Shown here one piece after another: positions 1 to 6,705 of a stretch of DNA of 18,131 bases. The stretch's first letter is position 1; each line of letters begins with the position of its first letter. The DNA lies in NCBI GenBank assembly GCA_023386865.1, contig JAEWIV010000343.1, positions 1 to 18,131 of the forward strand, written 5' to 3'. The DNA comes from Pseudomonadota bacterium. Lineage in GTDB: Bacteria > Pseudomonadota > Alphaproteobacteria > Reyranellales > Reyranellaceae. The notes beneath the pieces were generated by a model that saw nothing but the letters and a program-made list of their open reading frames with translations, searched no databases and was not told where the DNA came from. The translations under genes were made by a program, and so were the position numbers.

Positions 1-319
1 CCGCCGAGGTCGCGGTGGCGAGCCGCCCGGCCAGCCAGGCGAGGACCAGCGCGAGCAGGAGGCTGCCGCGAACCGGCGGCCGCCCGGTCCAGTTGGGGAT
101 GGCGGTCAGGAGAAAGCCGGCGATGGCTGCGGCGGCATAGCCGTAGACCATTTCGTGGATGTGCCAATCGCGCGGCGTCATGGCGATCGGCAGGGTGAGA
201 TTGCCGACCAGCAGCGACACCCACATCAGCATCGCGAGCGCGGCATAGGCTCCGGCGGCCAGGAAGAACGGACGAAAGCCGTAGCTCAGCAGCACGGCGC
301 GTGGGGGCAATGGGACCAT
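1..319 (-). CDS. nnrS: NnrS family haem-copper membrane protein, N-terminal part (gene runs off the window)
   Basis: Only the first 106 codons are present; the rest lies beyond base 1. NnrS proteins are polytopic inner-membrane haem/copper proteins linked to nitric oxide tolerance and often co-regulated with denitrification genes. The translation shows the family's N-terminal GFRPFFLAAGAY segment (residues 14-25), a first membrane helix at about 17-40, the DWHIHEMVYGY motif (51-61, with His53, His55 and Glu56 as likely metal or haem ligands), a second helix with GFLLTAIPNWTGR (68-80) and a third helix from about 86. The ATG at 319 is the only reasonable start, because an in-frame stop lies 12 bases upstream. 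No Shine-Dalgarno sequence precedes it, which fits a leaderless mRNA. It is 61 bases downstream of the acyl-CoA-dehydrogenase-fold gene on the same strand but appears to have its own promoter. Family assignment is firm; function beyond NO stress is not shown. Confidence 0.88.
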   Translation of the reverse strand, partial: MVPLPPRAVLLSYGFRPFFLAAGAYAALAMLMWVSLLVGNLTLPIAMTPRDWHIHEMVYGYAAAAIAGFLLTAIPNWTGRPPVRGSLLLALVLAWLAGRLATATSA

Positions 320-325
320 GGCGCC

Positions 326-367
326 ATGCTAGGGGAGGTCTCCCCGGCCGCGCTTGCTCCAGATCAA
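326..367 (-). promoter_or_regulatory. Candidate FNR/NnrR-type box and -10 element driving nnrS
   Basis: Bases 354-367 read TTGCTCCAGATCAA, matching the FNR-family consensus TTGAT-N4-ATCAA at 9 of 10 positions and the NnrR pattern TTG-N8-CAA exactly. On the minus strand a TAGCAT hexamer (331-326) resembles a -10 box. If transcription began at the A of the nnrS ATG (319), the hexamer would cover -12 to -7 and the box centre (360.5) would be at -41.5, the classical position for class II activation. This was read by eye; the regulator itself is not in the window. Confidence 0.55.
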
Positions 368-380
368 ATGCCGGAGTGCC

Positions 381-1580
381 CTACTCGGGCATTCGGCTCC
401 AGCCGTCGCGCGTCTGCGGCAGCTTCTTCTTGAGCAGCGCGCCTGCGACGACGTTGCGCAGCACCTCGGCGGTGCCGCCGCCGATGGTGAACATGCGCAC
501 GTCGCGCGCCATGCGCTCCAGCGGCAGCTCCCGCGAGTAGCCGCGGGCGCCGAAGAACTGCAGGGCATCGTTGACGACCTGGATGGCGTTCTCAGAGGTG
601 AACACCTTGGCCTGCGCGGCCAACAGCATGTCGGGGAAGCCGCCTTCGCCGGAACGCGCCGCGTCGTAGACCAGCGCCTGCGCCGCCCTGAGCTTGATCG
701 ACATGTCGGCGAGCTTCCATTGCAGGCCCTGGAACTCGTTGATCGGGCGGCCGAACTGACGGCGCTCCTCCGACCAGTCGAGGGCGAGCCGGTAGGCGCC
801 CTCGGCGATGCCCAGCGCCACCGTGGCCGCGCCCACGCGCTGGCTGTTGTAGGCGTTCATCAGGTCGGCGAAGCCCTTCTTCAGGCCGCGCGGCGGGATC
901 ACCAGCGCCGAGGGCGGCAGTTCCATCTCCTCGAAGTCGATCACCGCTTCGGGGATGCCGCGCAGGCCCATGGTCGGCTCGCGCCGGGTGATCTTGAGCC
1001 CGGCCGTCTCGTCGCGGATCGCCAGGAAGCCGCCGATGCCTTCCTCGTTGCCCTTCTCGTCGTAGACCTTGGCGAAGATCAGGTGGAGTCGCGAGACGCC
1101 GCCGCCGGTGCTCCAGTGCTTGCGGCCGTTGACGACATAGCGGTTGCCCTTCTTGTCGGCGCGCGTGGTCATGCCGTTGGCGTCCGAGCCGGCCTCGGGC
1201 TCGGTGATGCAGATGGCGGGCTTGTCGCCGGCCAGCACCATGTCGGCCGCGAGCTTCTTCTGCTCCTCCGAGCCGTAGGCCATCACCGCGCTGATCGCGC
1301 CCATGTTGGTCTCGACGGCGATGCGGCCGGTGACCGAGCAGGCTGCCGACAGCGCCTCGATCACCAGAACGGCGTCGAGCCAGTTCCTGCCCTGGCCGCC
1401 ATATTGCTGCGGGATCGTCATGCCGAGCAGCTTGGCCTCCTTCAGGAGCTCGACATTGTCCCAGGGATACTGCTCGGTGCGATCGACCTCGGCCGCGCGT
1501 CCGGCCACGGGGCCCGCCGCCAATTCGCGCACGCGCGCCTGCAGCTTCAGTTGGTCGGGCGACAATCCGGACGCATTCAT
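381..1580 (-). CDS. Acyl-CoA dehydrogenase-fold flavoprotein, probable 3-sulfinopropionyl-CoA desulfinase-like enzyme
   Basis: This 399-residue protein has the full acyl-CoA dehydrogenase layout: helical N-domain (about 1-120), beta domain with the flavin-binding signature ICITEPEAGSD (123-133) and WSTGGG (156-161), and helical C-domain with RRQFGRPINEFQ (273-284) and QFFGARGYSRE (341-351). The usual catalytic Glu near the C terminus (EGT in MCAD) is Gly here (G368 in TIGGGT), and the alternative Glu of the isovaleryl-CoA dehydrogenase type is Gln247 (NSQRVG). From memory, the Advenella mimigardefordensis desulfinase has Gln246, Gly366 and essential Arg84; here Gln247, Gly368 and Arg86 sit at matching places. 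It is therefore probably a desulfinase or another non-dehydrogenating member acting on a CoA thioester in the cytoplasm. The ATG at 1580 is chosen because AAGGA lies 8 bases upstream; an ATG at 1589 is in frame. It starts 16 bases after the cyclase stop, so the two are probably one operon. Family is certain; the reaction is inferred. Confidence 0.85.
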   Translation of the reverse strand: MNASGLSPDQLKLQARVRELAAGPVAGRAAEVDRTEQYPWDNVELLKEAKLLGMTIPQQYGGQGRNWLDAVLVIEALSAACSVTGRIAVETNMGAISAVMAYGSEEQKKLAADMVLAGDKPAICITEPEAGSDANGMTTRADKKGNRYVVNGRKHWSTGGGVSRLHLIFAKVYDEKGNEEGIGGFLAIRDETAGLKITRREPTMGLRGIPEAVIDFEEMELPPSALVIPPRGLKKGFADLMNAYNSQRVGAATVALGIAEGAYRLALDWSEERRQFGRPINEFQGLQWKLADMSIKLRAAQALVYDAARSGEGGFPDMLLAAQAKVFTSENAIQVVNDALQFFGARGYSRELPLERMARDVRMFTIGGGTAEVLRNVVAGALLKKKLPQTRDGWSRMPE

Positions 1581-1596
1581 GAATTCCATCCTTGCT

Positions 1597-3099
1597 CTAT
1601 GCCTGGCCGTGAGGGTCGACGCTGAAGACGATCGCGGCATCGCTGCGGCCGCGCACCGCGACGCGGCCGAGGTCGGCGAAGACGAACCGGTCGCCGCAGG
1701 CCTCGCGCGTGCTTTGCGAGACGAGGATGCGCGTCGCGTAGTCCTTGTTCAACTGCTCCAGCCGCGCCGCGAGATTGACCGTGTCGCCCAGCAGCGTGAA
1801 AGTGAGGCGCCGGCCGGCGCCGACCGATCCGCCGATCACCTGGCCCGTGCTGATGCCGATGCGGGTGGCGAAGGCCACGCCGGTGTCGCCGAAGGTGCGG
1901 CCGCCGACGGCGCGCTGGATGTCGATGGCGGCGCGCACCGCGGCCGCGGCGTGATCCTCGCAGGCGAGCGGCATGTTGAAGGATGCGAACAGACCGTCGC
2001 CGATGAAGGTGTTGACCACGCCGCCATGGGCGCGGATCGGCGCCAGCACCGTCTCGAGATACTGGTTGAGCGCGGCCACCAGGGCGTGGGGCGCCAGATG
2101 CTCGGCGATGGTGGTGAAGCCCGCGATGTCGGTGAACAGCACCGTGGCCTGGCGCGTCTCGCCGGCCAGGACGCCTTCGCCGTCATGCCGGAGGATGGTG
2201 GCGGCGACGTTCTCGTCGACGTAGCGGCCGAAGGTCTCGCGGAAGCGCTCGCGCTCGCGCAGGCCGACCACCATGTCGTTGAACTGGCCGGTCAGCTCGC
2301 CGATCTCGTCGTTGGAGGTGACCGCGACGCGCTCGCCGAGGTTGCCCGCGGCGACCCGGCCCATGGCCTGCGACAGGTTGCGGATCGGTCCGAGCAGCGA
2401 GCGGGTGACGAAGACGGCCGAGATCGCCACGCCGATCAGGGCGATGCCGACGACCGTCGTCACCTCGGTCCTGAGGCGGTCGCCTTCGAAGGAGAACAGG
2501 GCGACGATTATCGAGGCGAGCGGCGCGATCGAGATCACCGCCAAGGCGACCACCAGCTTCAGCGTGTAGCTGCCGAAGTACAGGGCGAGGTTGCGGCCGT
2601 CGTGGCGGAAGATGAAGGTGCAGAGCCGGGTGAGATAGTCGCTGATGACGAAGTAGGCGTAGGTGAAGAAGAAGACGGGCAGGACGACGCTGAGCGTGAT
2701 CACCTGGGCGAGCGAGGGCCGCGGCACGCCGGTCGTGACCGGATCGGTGAAGAAGTAGGTCGAGCCGAGGCGCGACAGCGTGACCAGGAGCTCGAGGATG
2801 CCCACGACCTGGGCGGTCCGCAGCGGAAGTTGCGTGATGCGCCGCTGGACCTGCTCGAAGGTCGCCTTTCCGTCGAGATAGAGCTGGATCGGCTCGAACT
2901 GCCGGCGCGCGACGAGGTAGTTCACGCCGAGCAGCAGGACGAGGCTGATGCCGATCGAGCGCGGCGCAAAGCTCCAGGCGCCGGCAAGGGCCACGAAGAC
3001 GAGGTTGAAGGCGATGTCGACGCCCGCCGCCGACACGGTCATCAGCAGGTAGCGCCGGCGGATCGCGGCGATGTCGGACGGCGATGCGAGCGCGCTCAC
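1597..3099 (-). CDS. Membrane-bound class III adenylate/guanylate cyclase with HAMP domain (second of tandem pair)
   Basis: This 500-residue protein would make a cyclic nucleotide from a nucleoside triphosphate at the inner membrane. About six membrane helices (roughly 17-42, 48-66, 97-118, 132-152, 180-202, 212-233) are followed by a HAMP linker (234-286, with NDEIGELTGQFNDM) and a cyclase homology domain (about 310-490). The two metal-binding Asp are D324 (LFTDIAGFT) and D368 (FIGDGLF); the transition-state Asn442 and Arg446 lie in GDTVNLAARLE. The position that is Lys in most adenylate cyclases is Thr364 (VNTFIGDG) and its partner is Thr435, so the base specificity is uncertain. The start is GTG at 3099, overlapping the TGA of the upstream cyclase as GTGA with GCGAGG just before it. 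An open frame continues upstream but only as an antiparallel-frame shadow of the neighbour. It is clearly paralogous to the upstream cyclase. Confidence 0.88.
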   Translation of the reverse strand: MSALASPSDIAAIRRRYLLMTVSAAGVDIAFNLVFVALAGAWSFAPRSIGISLVLLLGVNYLVARRQFEPIQLYLDGKATFEQVQRRITQLPLRTAQVVGILELLVTLSRLGSTYFFTDPVTTGVPRPSLAQVITLSVVLPVFFFTYAYFVISDYLTRLCTFIFRHDGRNLALYFGSYTLKLVVALAVISIAPLASIIVALFSFEGDRLRTEVTTVVGIALIGVAISAVFVTRSLLGPIRNLSQAMGRVAAGNLGERVAVTSNDEIGELTGQFNDMVVGLRERERFRETFGRYVDENVAATILRHDGEGVLAGETRQATVLFTDIAGFTTIAEHLAPHALVAALNQYLETVLAPIRAHGGVVNTFIGDGLFASFNMPLACEDHAAAAVRAAIDIQRAVGGRTFGDTGVAFATRIGISTGQVIGGSVGAGRRLTFTLLGDTVNLAARLEQLNKDYATRILVSQSTREACGDRFVFADLGRVAVRGRSDAAIVFSVDPHGQA

Positions 3100-4595
3100 C
3101 TCGCCGGTCCGGCGCGATAGACCACGATATTGTCCTCGTGGCCGCGCACGTCGACCGCGCCCAGCCGCTCGCAGTCGGTCGCGCCGGCGGCGCGCACCGT
3201 GCTTTCGGCGACCAGGATGCGCGTGCCGAAATGCTTGTTGAGCTGTTCCACTCGCGAGGCGACGTTCACCGCGTCGCCCAGCAGGGTGTAGTTCAGGCGG
3301 CTGTCGGTGCCGATGGTGACGCCGATCACCGTTCCTGTGTTGATGCCGATGCGGGTGCGCAGGGCGACATGGCCGGCGAACGGGCCGCCATCGAGGACCT
3401 GCTGGATGTCGATCGCCGCGGCGATCGCGGCCGCGGCATGGTTCTCGCAAGACAGCGGCAGATTGAAGCTCGCGAACAGGCCGTCGCCGATGAAGCTGTT
3501 GACGACGCCGCCATGGCGCTGGATCACCGGCACGACGGCGCCGACATAGGCGTTCAGCACCGCCGCGACCTCGGCCGGCGCCAGGCGCTCGGAAAGGCCG
3601 GTGAAGCCCTCGATGTCGGTGAACATCAGGGTCGCTTCGGCGGTCGTGTCGGTGACGCGGCCGGCGCGGTCGCGGTGGTCGAGAATCTCGGCGGCCACGC
3701 TCTTGCTGACGTACTTGCCGAAGGTGTCGCGCAGGTACTGGCGTTCCGACAGGCCCTCGACCATCTCGTTGAAGCGGCTGGCGGCGTGACCCATCTCGTC
3801 GTCGGACGTCACCGGCAGGCGCACCTGGTAGTCGCCCTCGGCGGCCTGCCGCATGCCGTGGTCGAGCCGGGCGATCGGACGGCTGAGCGCATGGTTGATC
3901 CAGAACACCATGAACAGGGCGCCGACGATCGTGGCGACGACGTCCATGGTCGCCTCACGCACCAGGCGGCCGCCGCTGTAGCTTGCGATGTCCGCCGACA
4001 GCAGGATCACGCCGGCGAAGGCCATGAACAGCAGGGCGACCGAGACCTTGCGGCCGAAGCGGCCGTGGAAGACGTGGAGGTTGACGTTGCGGTTGCGGAA
4101 CAGGTGCTCGCAAAGCTGGTCGAGATAGGCGCTGACGACGAAGAAGATCAGCAGGACGTTGAAGGCCGTGCCGACCACGAAGGAGGCGACGAGATCGGGC
4201 CAGTTGGGATCCTCCTGCATGGCGTCGATGTCGATGCCGAAGTGGCGCGGCAGCATCCTGAGCGCCACCATCGGCACGTAGCAGAGTGCCATGACCAGCG
4301 CCGACCGGCGCGGCAGGCTGGTCATCGCTTCTTCGATGTCGGCGAAGGAGATCTCGCCGGCGATGAACCGGCCGATCGGCCGGATCAGGAAATGGGCGCC
4401 GATGCCGACGCCGGCCAGCAGGAATGCCGCCGAGACCGCCACGTTCAGCGGCAGCAGGGCGAATTCCTGATGCATCAACGCGTAGACGACGAGCGTGATC
4501 AGGTCGATCACGAACGGCACGCCCATCGCCAGGTAGTAGCGCGCGATGACGGCTTGGGGGGCCACGCTCGGCGCCGCGTCGATCGATGCGGTCAT
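3096..4595 (-). CDS. Membrane-bound class III adenylate/guanylate cyclase with HAMP domain (first of tandem pair)
   Basis: This 499-residue protein has the same design as its downstream neighbour: membrane helices at about 25-45, 50-72, 98-112, 135-155, 185-203 and 215-235, a HAMP segment (about 236-288, with SDDEMGHAASRFNEM) and a cyclase domain (about 318-495). Catalytic residues are present: Asp327 (MFTDIEGFT), Asp371 (FIGDGLF), Asn444 and Arg448 (GDAVNVASRVE). The purine-selecting Lys position is Ser367 (VNSFIGDG), with Thr437 as partner. The ATG at 4595 has no recognisable Shine-Dalgarno sequence, whereas a TATACC hexamer ends 7 bases upstream, so the message may be leaderless or nearly so. 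It heads an apparent operon of this gene, the second cyclase and the acyl-CoA-dehydrogenase-fold gene. The periplasmic or membrane signal it senses cannot be read from the sequence. Confidence 0.88.
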   Translation of the reverse strand: MTASIDAAPSVAPQAVIARYYLAMGVPFVIDLITLVVYALMHQEFALLPLNVAVSAAFLLAGVGIGAHFLIRPIGRFIAGEISFADIEEAMTSLPRRSALVMALCYVPMVALRMLPRHFGIDIDAMQEDPNWPDLVASFVVGTAFNVLLIFFVVSAYLDQLCEHLFRNRNVNLHVFHGRFGRKVSVALLFMAFAGVILLSADIASYSGGRLVREATMDVVATIVGALFMVFWINHALSRPIARLDHGMRQAAEGDYQVRLPVTSDDEMGHAASRFNEMVEGLSERQYLRDTFGKYVSKSVAAEILDHRDRAGRVTDTTAEATLMFTDIEGFTGLSERLAPAEVAAVLNAYVGAVVPVIQRHGGVVNSFIGDGLFASFNLPLSCENHAAAAIAAAIDIQQVLDGGPFAGHVALRTRIGINTGTVIGVTIGTDSRLNYTLLGDAVNVASRVEQLNKHFGTRILVAESTVRAAGATDCERLGAVDVRGHEDNIVVYRAGPAR

Positions 4596-4602
4596 GGCCG
4601 CG

Positions 4603-4631
4603 GGTATAGAGCGGATCGGGAAGGAGTGAAA
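4603..4631 (-). promoter_or_regulatory. Weak candidate promoter of the cyclase operon
   Basis: On the minus strand TTTCAC (4631-4626) and TATACC (4608-4603) are separated by exactly 17 bases, and the predicted start of transcription falls at about 4596, next to the ATG at 4595. The -35 hexamer matches TTGACA poorly (2 of 6), so the call rests on the -10 element, the spacing and the lack of a ribosome binding site. The rest of the 84-base gap to the transglutaminase gene holds a run of nine C. Confidence 0.25.
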
Positions 4632-4658
4632 CGCGCAATCATCTGTTGTCGGCGCGGG

Positions 4659-4667
4659 CCCCCCCCC
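4659..4667. repeat. Homopolymer run of nine C (nine G on the minus strand)
   Basis: The plus strand reads GGG, nine C, then GGG. The tract lies in the non-coding gap 13 bases after the end of the transglutaminase gene and about 60 bases upstream of the first cyclase start. Such runs are prone to slippage in replication and in sequencing. It lies upstream of the candidate -35 element, so a length change might alter promoter geometry or might have no effect. Confidence 0.8.
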
Positions 4668-4679
4668 GGGAAGGCAAGG

Positions 4680-5768
4680 CTAGCCCGCGAGCTCGCGCGC
4701 GGTGATGCGGTACTTGATCTTGACGGGATCGAGTGAATCGAGGAAGCCAGCCTTGTTCTCGGCCTGCGGGTACATCAGGAAAGGAATGGCCGCTTCCCTC
4801 GAGCCGGGCAGCTTCACGTCGTGCGCCGTGTTGAAGGCGACCCAGTTGCCCTCCCACGAGCCGAACAGCCCCTTGCGGGCGGCGACCACCTTGGGATCGG
4901 CCATGGCGAGGTTGCCCGGCGGCTCCTCGAGCACGACCTTGCGCACGTCGGCCGGATCGACCGGAGTCCAGCCGCTGCCCGACAGCCAGACCTCGGCACG
5001 ACAGTGCTGCGCCTTGGTGACGTTTTCCGAGCCGGCGCCCAGCGCCTTGAAGCCGAATTGCGAGGGCACGACGCGAATGCCATAGACGTCGCGCGCCGGC
5101 AGGCCGACCGAGCGGGCGAGGCCGACATAAAGCGCGTTGAGGTCGGCGCACTTGCCGTTGAGGTTGCCCGTCCTGATCATGGTGGTGATGTCGCCGACAC
5201 CGCAGCCCAGCGTCGCGGGATTGCGGAAGGTGTTGTCGACGACCCACTCGTATATGGCGCGCGCCTTGGCGACGTCGTCCTTCTTGCCCTTGACGATGTC
5301 CTGCGCCGTGTCGCGCACCAGGCCGTCGGTCGGCAGCAGCTCGGTCGCCGCGAGGTTGAGCTTGCGCTCGGCGTCGCCGAGCGGTGCCGCATTGCCCTGG
5401 CCCGGCGTCACCGAGCGGTCCTGCGCCTGCACCTGGGCGGTGACCTCGATCAGCGGCGACTGCTGGTCGGCCGCCCATTCGACGCGCAGCATCTCGGCGC
5501 CGTATTTGGCATCGCGCACGCGCTCCACCGTCCTGGCATTGCCCGTCCACGCGACGTTGCCGGGTTTCTGCCAGTCCCAGGCCTCGAACGTCGGCAAGGG
5601 GATCCAGGCGCGCGTCGCGCCGTCGGCGGGCTCGATGCGGGCGGTCAGGACGTAGGTACGCCAGCCTTTCGGCATGGGTGCATAGCTCGCCTGCGCGGAA
5701 GCGAGGCGGGGGGCAAAACCCAGCGCTCCAGCGGCAACGCCGGCCTTCAGCACGTCACGACGGTTCAT
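4680..5768 (-). CDS. Exported transglutaminase-like domain protein
   Basis: This 362-residue protein begins with a Tat-like signal peptide (MNRRDVLKAGVAAGALGF, then RLASA with likely cleavage after Ala25), so the mature protein should be periplasmic. A beta-rich N-terminal region (about 35-120, with RAWIPLPTFEAWDWQ) is followed by a transglutaminase/papain-like core. The candidate triad is Cys207 (LNGKCADLNALYVGLARS), His255 (KAQHCRAEVW) and Asp271 (GWTPVDPADV), all in the expected order and contexts. Members of the family act as proteases, amidases or crosslinking enzymes on peptides; the substrate here is unknown. The ATG at 5768 is preferred because GAGGA lies 8 bases upstream and the signal peptide starts there; an in-frame ATG far upstream (5960) would bury the signal. 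A 223-base gap (5769-5991) separates it from livF and probably holds its promoter, though no clear -35/-10 pair was seen. Confidence 0.82.
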   Translation of the reverse strand: MNRRDVLKAGVAAGALGFAPRLASAQASYAPMPKGWRTYVLTARIEPADGATRAWIPLPTFEAWDWQKPGNVAWTGNARTVERVRDAKYGAEMLRVEWAADQQSPLIEVTAQVQAQDRSVTPGQGNAAPLGDAERKLNLAATELLPTDGLVRDTAQDIVKGKKDDVAKARAIYEWVVDNTFRNPATLGCGVGDITTMIRTGNLNGKCADLNALYVGLARSVGLPARDVYGIRVVPSQFGFKALGAGSENVTKAQHCRAEVWLSGSGWTPVDPADVRKVVLEEPPGNLAMADPKVVAARKGLFGSWEGNWVAFNTAHDVKLPGSREAAIPFLMYPQAENKAGFLDSLDPVKIKYRITARELAG

Positions 5769-5991
5769 TGGCTCGATCCTCAATCGCTGAGATTGCCGGG
5801 AAGGCCGGAACGCCGTCGACGGGACGAGCCGCACCATCCTGGACCGATCCGCGTCGCACGCGACAGCAGTTCGTATCGGATGGTCGCGAGGATTGCAGGG
5901 CCACGGGTCTGCCGTCAACGGCTCTTGCCGGACCGTGCCCTTCCTGGCGCTCATGGTCACAAGCGTCCTGCAGGCCGGCGGCCGGGCGAGA

Positions 5992-6705
5992 TCAGAGACC
6001 GAGATAGGCCCGCCTGACGCGATCGTCGGCCAGGAGCTCGCGTCCGCTGCCGGAAAGCTCGATGCGGCCGTTCTCCAGCACGTAGCCGCGGTGGGCGATC
6101 TTGAGCGAGGCCATGACGTTCTGCTCGACCAGCAGGACGGTCAGGCCTTCCTCGTTCAGCCGCCGTACGATGCGGAAGACCTCCTGCACGATGGTCGGCG
6201 CCAGGCCGAGCGACGGCTCGTCGAACATGACGAGGCGCGGCTGGCCCATCAGGCAGCGGCCGATCGCCAGCATCTGCTGCTCGCCGCCGGAGAGCGTGCC
6301 GGCGGCCTGGCGGCGCCGTTCGAAGAGGCGCGGGAACAGGCCGAAGACGCGCTCCAGCGTCTGCTTCTCGAGCGCCCGCGCCCGCCGCGGCGTGGCGCCC
6401 ATCTCCAGGTTCTCCAGCACCGTCAGGTTGGGGAACACCTGGCGGCCCTCGGCGACATGGCCGATCCCTGCTTCGCAGACGCGGAACGACGGCCAGCTTG
6501 CGATGTCGTTGCCATCGAAGCGGATGCGGCCCCGCGACGGCCTTTCGATGCCGTGGATGGTGCGGATCAGCGAGCTCTTGCCCGCGCCGTTGGCGCCGAC
6601 GATGGCGACGATCTCGCCCTCGTCGATCTCCAGCGACACGCCGTCGAGCGCCTGGGCGTCGCCGTAGAAGAGGTCGAGGCTCTCGACCTGCAGCAGGGCG
6701 CTCAC
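5992..6705 (-). CDS. livF: Branched-chain-amino-acid-type ABC transporter ATP-binding protein LivF
   Basis: This 237-residue cytoplasmic ATPase is one of two that power the LivHM membrane core. Walker A is GANGAGKSS (37-45), the Q-loop Gln89 is in EGRQVFPNLTV, the signature is LSGGEQQ (138-144) and Walker B is LVMFDEP (158-164). The switch position reads VEQN (193-196) rather than His, as is usual for LivF. Length and motifs are typical of the family. The start is GTG at 6705, overlapping the TGA of livG as GTGA, with a strong AGGAGG a few bases upstream. It is the last gene of the five-gene importer operon; no clear terminator with a T-run was seen after it. Confidence 0.92.
   Translation of the reverse strand: MSALLQVESLDLFYGDAQALDGVSLEIDEGEIVAIVGANGAGKSSLIRTIHGIERPSRGRIRFDGNDIASWPSFRVCEAGIGHVAEGRQVFPNLTVLENLEMGATPRRARALEKQTLERVFGLFPRLFERRRQAAGTLSGGEQQMLAIGRCLMGQPRLVMFDEPSLGLAPTIVQEVFRIVRRLNEEGLTVLLVEQNVMASLKIAHRGYVLENGRIELSGSGRELLADDRVRRAYLGL

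Noticed and set aside
332..345. GGGGAG-GT-CTCCCC inverted repeat upstream of nnrS
   Set aside because: A 6-base GC stem with a 2-base loop in GC-rich DNA is not convincing as a hairpin. The neighbouring FNR-type box explains the region better, though overlap with an operator is not excluded.
354..1625. Long plus-strand open frame opposite the acyl-CoA-dehydrogenase-fold gene
   Set aside because: Its translation is low complexity, rich in Ala, Arg, Gly and His, and has no family motifs. It is the antisense shadow expected of a high-GC gene. The same holds for plus frames at 1303-3120, 3084-4736 and 4821-6017 and minus frames at 8439-10328, 11344-12909 and 14177-16087.
3100..3450. Upstream extension of the second cyclase to an ATG at 3450
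   Set aside because: The added residues are Arg-rich and overlap the catalytic end of the first cyclase in another frame. The GTG at 3099 gives the same length and layout as the paralogue and the typical GTGA coupling.
5769..5991. Possible small gene in the 223-base gap between livF and the transglutaminase gene
   Set aside because: Only the Arg- and Pro-rich upstream extension of the transglutaminase frame and shadow frames are open here; none has a ribosome binding site with recognisable content. A 5-base CAATC/GATTG hairpin (5781-5795) was noted but is too short to call.
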